Shown: positions 6,349 to 8,350 of the stretch, piece by piece
Layout: the number at the start of each line of letters is the position of its first letter
How positions within the stretch are numbered: the first letter of the stretch is position 1
Origin: Gammaproteobacteria bacterium
Lineage (GTDB): Bacteria; Pseudomonadota; Gammaproteobacteria; HK1
Direction of reading: 5' to 3'
NCBI GenBank assembly: GCA_020444775.1
Contig: JAGRHX010000340.1
Location: forward strand, 1-8,350
DNA: 8,350 nt
Notes under the pieces: model-generated
Told to the model about the DNA's origin: nothing
The model's input: the letters and a program-made list of their open reading frames with translations, nothing else
Database searches by the model: none
Position numbers and translations under genes: made by a program

Positions 6349-7371
6349 TCAGAACCAGTTCGACTTGTCCACCACGTTGCGCAGCGGCTCACCGAGCCCG
6401 AAGCGTCGGCAATTCTCGACCAGCACCGCGATGCGGCGCTCGTCCAGGTGCGGCCCATCGCTGGCCGAGTGCGGTGTGATCAGCATGTTCGGAGCGTCCC
6501 ACAGCGGATGATCGCGTGGCAGCGGCTCCACCTCGAACACATCCAGCGCCGCGCCGGCAATGGTTCCAGCGCGCAGTGCCTCGTCGAGGTCACGCAGGCG
6601 CACCGTCGCCCCCCGGCCGATGTTGATGAAAAAGGCCTCATGACGCATGGCCCGGAAGAATCCAGCATCGAACAAGCCGCGCGTGTGCGGCGTCTCGGGC
6701 GCCGTGACGATGACGAAGTCGGCCTCACCCACGACCTCCAGCATCTGTGCAGGCGGCACCAGTCCTTGCACGTGTGCCGGCTTGTCGCTGACCCTCGGAT
6801 CCACGGCCAGCACCCGCATGCCAAAATCGGCGCAGCGCCGGGCCGCCGCGTCACCGATACCTCCCAGACCGATGATCACCGCCGTGCAGTCCGGCAGGAA
6901 TCGGGTCTGCGCGCCCGACTGCCAGAGATGTTCGCGCTGCTGGGTCTGGTAGGTTGGCAGCGCACGGGCAAAGCTCAGCACGTAGGCCATGATGTGCGCG
7001 CTGATGTGGTCGCCGTAGATACCGCGAACGTTGGTCACCACCACGTCACTGTCGACCAGGGCGGCGTGATAGAAGGCCGGGTCGGGCCCGGCTTGCGGGC
7101 AGGCCAGCCAGCGCAGCTTCGTCGCGGCGTTGAATACCGGGACCGGCAGGAAGCCGTAGGCGGCCTCGACCCCGCTCACCACCGCCCGCGCCGCGGTCTC
7201 GGTGCACGCCAGGTGCAGCTTGACCTGCAGCCGTGGGTTGGTGGCGGCGCAGCGTTCGATGGCATCCGCCATCTGCTCGATGAAGGGCTGTTCCTCGGGT
7301 CGATGGTACAGCAGCAATTCGAATGGCCCCGCCGGTCGAAGCGGCGTCGCGGTCTGTGCCGATGCGCTCAT
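6349..7371 (-). CDS. NAD(P)-dependent D-2-hydroxyacid dehydrogenase
   Basis: A 340-residue cytoplasmic oxidoreductase that interconverts a D-2-hydroxyacid and the matching 2-keto acid. The Rossmann glycine motif GLGGIG (168-173) sits in VIIGLGGIGDAAARR, and an acidic residue at the end of the second strand (D191, LAVDPR) favours NAD(H). The catalytic triad of the family is intact: R253 (NIGRGATV), E282 (FEVEPLP) and H301 (ITPHSAS). The N-terminal substrate-binding half (about 15-120) is divergent, as is usual in glyoxylate/hydroxypyruvate reductase-like members. The ATG at 7371 follows GGAGAGA on the minus strand at good spacing. The gene is divergent from the amidase, with 88 bases between starts, and precedes the aldolase-like gene on the same strand. 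It may supply or remove the 2-keto acid that the aldolase-like protein acts on. The substrate is not predictable. Confidence 0.93.
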   Translation of the reverse strand: MSASAQTATPLRPAGPFELLLYHRPEEQPFIEQMADAIERCAATNPRLQVKLHLACTETAARAVVSGVEAAYGFLPVPVFNAATKLRWLACPQAGPDPAFYHAALVDSDVVVTNVRGIYGDHISAHIMAYVLSFARALPTYQTQQREHLWQSGAQTRFLPDCTAVIIGLGGIGDAAARRCADFGMRVLAVDPRVSDKPAHVQGLVPPAQMLEVVGEADFVIVTAPETPHTRGLFDAGFFRAMRHEAFFINIGRGATVRLRDLDEALRAGTIAGAALDVFEVEPLPRDHPLWDAPNMLITPHSASDGPHLDERRIAVLVENCRRFGLGEPLRNVVDKSNWF

Positions 7372-7421
7372 GATGTCTCTCCGGCCTGGATGGAGGGTGG
7401 GTCGGTCAAGCGGCCCCGCAG

Positions 7422-7429
7422 ACTATACT
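7422..7429. promoter_or_regulatory. Candidate -10 boxes in the divergent dehydrogenase/amidase promoter region
   Basis: In the 88 bases between the divergent starts, ACTATACT gives TATACT on the plus strand (7424-7429), facing the amidase, and TATAGT on the minus strand (7422-7427), facing the dehydrogenase. Each matches the sigma70 -10 consensus at five of six positions. Neither has a good -35 at normal spacing. The surrounding CTATACTGTAG (7423-7433) is roughly palindromic and could be an operator half-site pair. Expression of the two genes may therefore be coupled. Confidence 0.35.
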
Positions 7430-7459
7430 GTAGAGCCCGACCCAACCTGGAAACAGCCC

Positions 7460-8350
7460 ATGTCCCGCACCGTTCCGAGCGCGCTGTGGCAGTGCGACGC
7501 CGTGACCCTTGCCGAGCTGATCCGAACCCGGCAGGTCTCCGCCCGCGAGGTGGTCGACGCTCACCTGGCACGCATGGAAGCGGTGAATCCACGGTTGAAC
7601 GCGATCGTGCTGCCGCTCGCCGCATCGGCCCGCGCCGCCGCGCAAGAGGCGGACGCCGCCATCCGGCGCGGCGAACGACTCGGTCCCTTGCACGGTGTGC
7701 CGATCAGCATCAAGGTAAACATCGATCAGGCCGGCTGTCCGACCGACAACGGCGTGGTCGCCTATCGCGACAACATCGCCAGCGAGGACAGCCCGACGGT
7801 GCGCAACTTCAAGCGTGCCGGCGCCATCATCCTGGGACGTACCAATACGCCCGCCTACTCGATGCGTTGGTTCACCGCGAACGACCTGCACGGTGCGACC
7901 CTCAACCCATGGAACGAGGCTCACACACCCGGTGGCTCCAGTGGCGGCGCGGCTTCCTCGGTCGCGTCCGGCATGGTGCCCATCGGCCACGGCAACGACA
8001 TCGCCGGCTCGGTCCGCTATCCCGCCTACTGCTGTGGCCTTGTCGGTCTGCGCCCGACCCACGGCCGGGTCCCGGCCTACAACCCGTCCCTCGGCATCGG
8101 TCGGCCGCTCAGCGCCCAGCTGATGGCCGTGCAGGGCCCACTCACGCGCTCCACCCGTGACGCCCGGGTCGCGCTCGAGGTCATGGCGCAAGCCGATGTC
8201 AACGATCCCAAGTGGGTCGACGCGCCATTGCGCGGCGCGCCGTCGGCACGGCCGATACGGGTCGCTATGGTGGAGGATCCAGCCGGCCGCGGTGTCCAAC
8301 CGCAGATCGCGGCAGCGGTGCGCCAGGCCGCTGCCTGGCTGGAGGACGCG
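7460..8350 (+). CDS. Amidase-signature family enzyme, N-terminal 297 residues, cut by window edge
   Basis: The reading frame is open from the ATG at 7460 to the last base, giving 297 codons of a family usually about 450-500 residues long. Amidase-signature enzymes hydrolyse a carboxamide to acid and ammonia using a Ser-cisSer-Lys triad. All three positions are visible: K85 (PISIKVNID), S160 (TPGGSSGGAASS) and the nucleophile S184 (NDIAGSVRYPAY). CGLVGLRPTHGRVP follows, as in the family. Two spots differ from the commonest sequence: K85 is followed by Val rather than Asp, and the nucleophile motif reads AGS rather than GGS. A purine-rich GGAAA precedes the start at about seven bases. It is probably cytoplasmic; no signal peptide is seen. 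It is divergent from the dehydrogenase and may release an acid feeding the nearby enzymes. A GatA role is unlikely because no gatB or gatC is adjacent in view. Confidence 0.9.
   Translation, partial: MSRTVPSALWQCDAVTLAELIRTRQVSAREVVDAHLARMEAVNPRLNAIVLPLAASARAAAQEADAAIRRGERLGPLHGVPISIKVNIDQAGCPTDNGVVAYRDNIASEDSPTVRNFKRAGAIILGRTNTPAYSMRWFTANDLHGATLNPWNEAHTPGGSSGGAASSVASGMVPIGHGNDIAGSVRYPAYCCGLVGLRPTHGRVPAYNPSLGIGRPLSAQLMAVQGPLTRSTRDARVALEVMAQADVNDPKWVDAPLRGAPSARPIRVAMVEDPAGRGVQPQIAAAVRQAAAWLEDA

Noticed and set aside
6195..6458. An N-terminal extension of the aldolase-like protein back to 6458
   Set aside because: It would overlap the end of the dehydrogenase gene and has no family similarity, whereas the ATG at 6194 follows a strong AGGAGA site.
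6448..8160. A 570-codon plus-strand open frame across the dehydrogenase gene and part of the amidase gene
   Set aside because: It lies antisense to the dehydrogenase and then in a different frame of the amidase, both of which have strong motifs. Its own translation is Arg-rich and has no motif.
7406..8299. A 297-codon minus-strand open frame opposite the amidase
   Set aside because: It is antisense to a frame with the complete amidase triad and has no recognisable domain.

Overview
The window looks like a piece of a high-GC proteobacterial chromosome. GC is roughly two thirds by eye, codons are strongly GC-ending, Shine-Dalgarno sites are AGGAGA-like, and genes are tightly packed in short runs on both strands. 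Genus cannot be read from the sequence. No rRNA, tRNA, CRISPR array, insertion sequence or phage gene is visible. The content is catabolic and accessory: seven genes, five complete and two cut by the window edges.

Layout. (1) Bases 1-90, minus strand: the first 30 codons of a family III (CaiB/BaiF) CoA-transferase, with a sigma70-like promoter just upstream. (2) 91-431: no gene; it holds that promoter, a GC hairpin and most of a 13-bp tandem repeat array that runs into the 3' end of the next gene. (3) 432-2177, minus: a class III nucleotide cyclase with an N-terminal DUF427 domain. (4) 2178-2473: a divergent control region with two perfect 15-bp tandem repeats and candidate promoters both ways. 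(5) 2474-4201, plus: an IlvD/Edd-family dehydratase of the sugar-acid type. (6) 4327-5361, plus: a stand-alone MetE C-terminal-domain protein. (7) 5409-6194, minus: a class II aldolase/adducin-family protein. (8) 6349-7371, minus: an NAD(P)-dependent D-2-hydroxyacid dehydrogenase. (9) 7460 to the right edge, plus: an amidase-signature enzyme, divergent from the dehydrogenase.

How the genes may work together (inference). A sugar-acid dehydratase, a class II aldolase-like protein, a 2-hydroxyacid dehydrogenase, an amidase, a half-length MetE-type methyltransferase and a CoA-transferase resemble a peripheral pathway for an amidated or methylated hydroxy/sugar acid. The dehydratase would make a 2-keto-3-deoxy acid, the aldolase-like and dehydrogenase enzymes would process the keto/hydroxy acid, and the amidase and MetE-like protein would strip substituents. 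No transporter or transcription factor lies in the window, so the substrate is unknown.

The most unusual item is the cyclase. It joins DUF427 to a cyclase, has Arg where the purine-recognising Lys is expected, and has short tandem repeats in its promoter, its N-terminal codons and across its stop codon.
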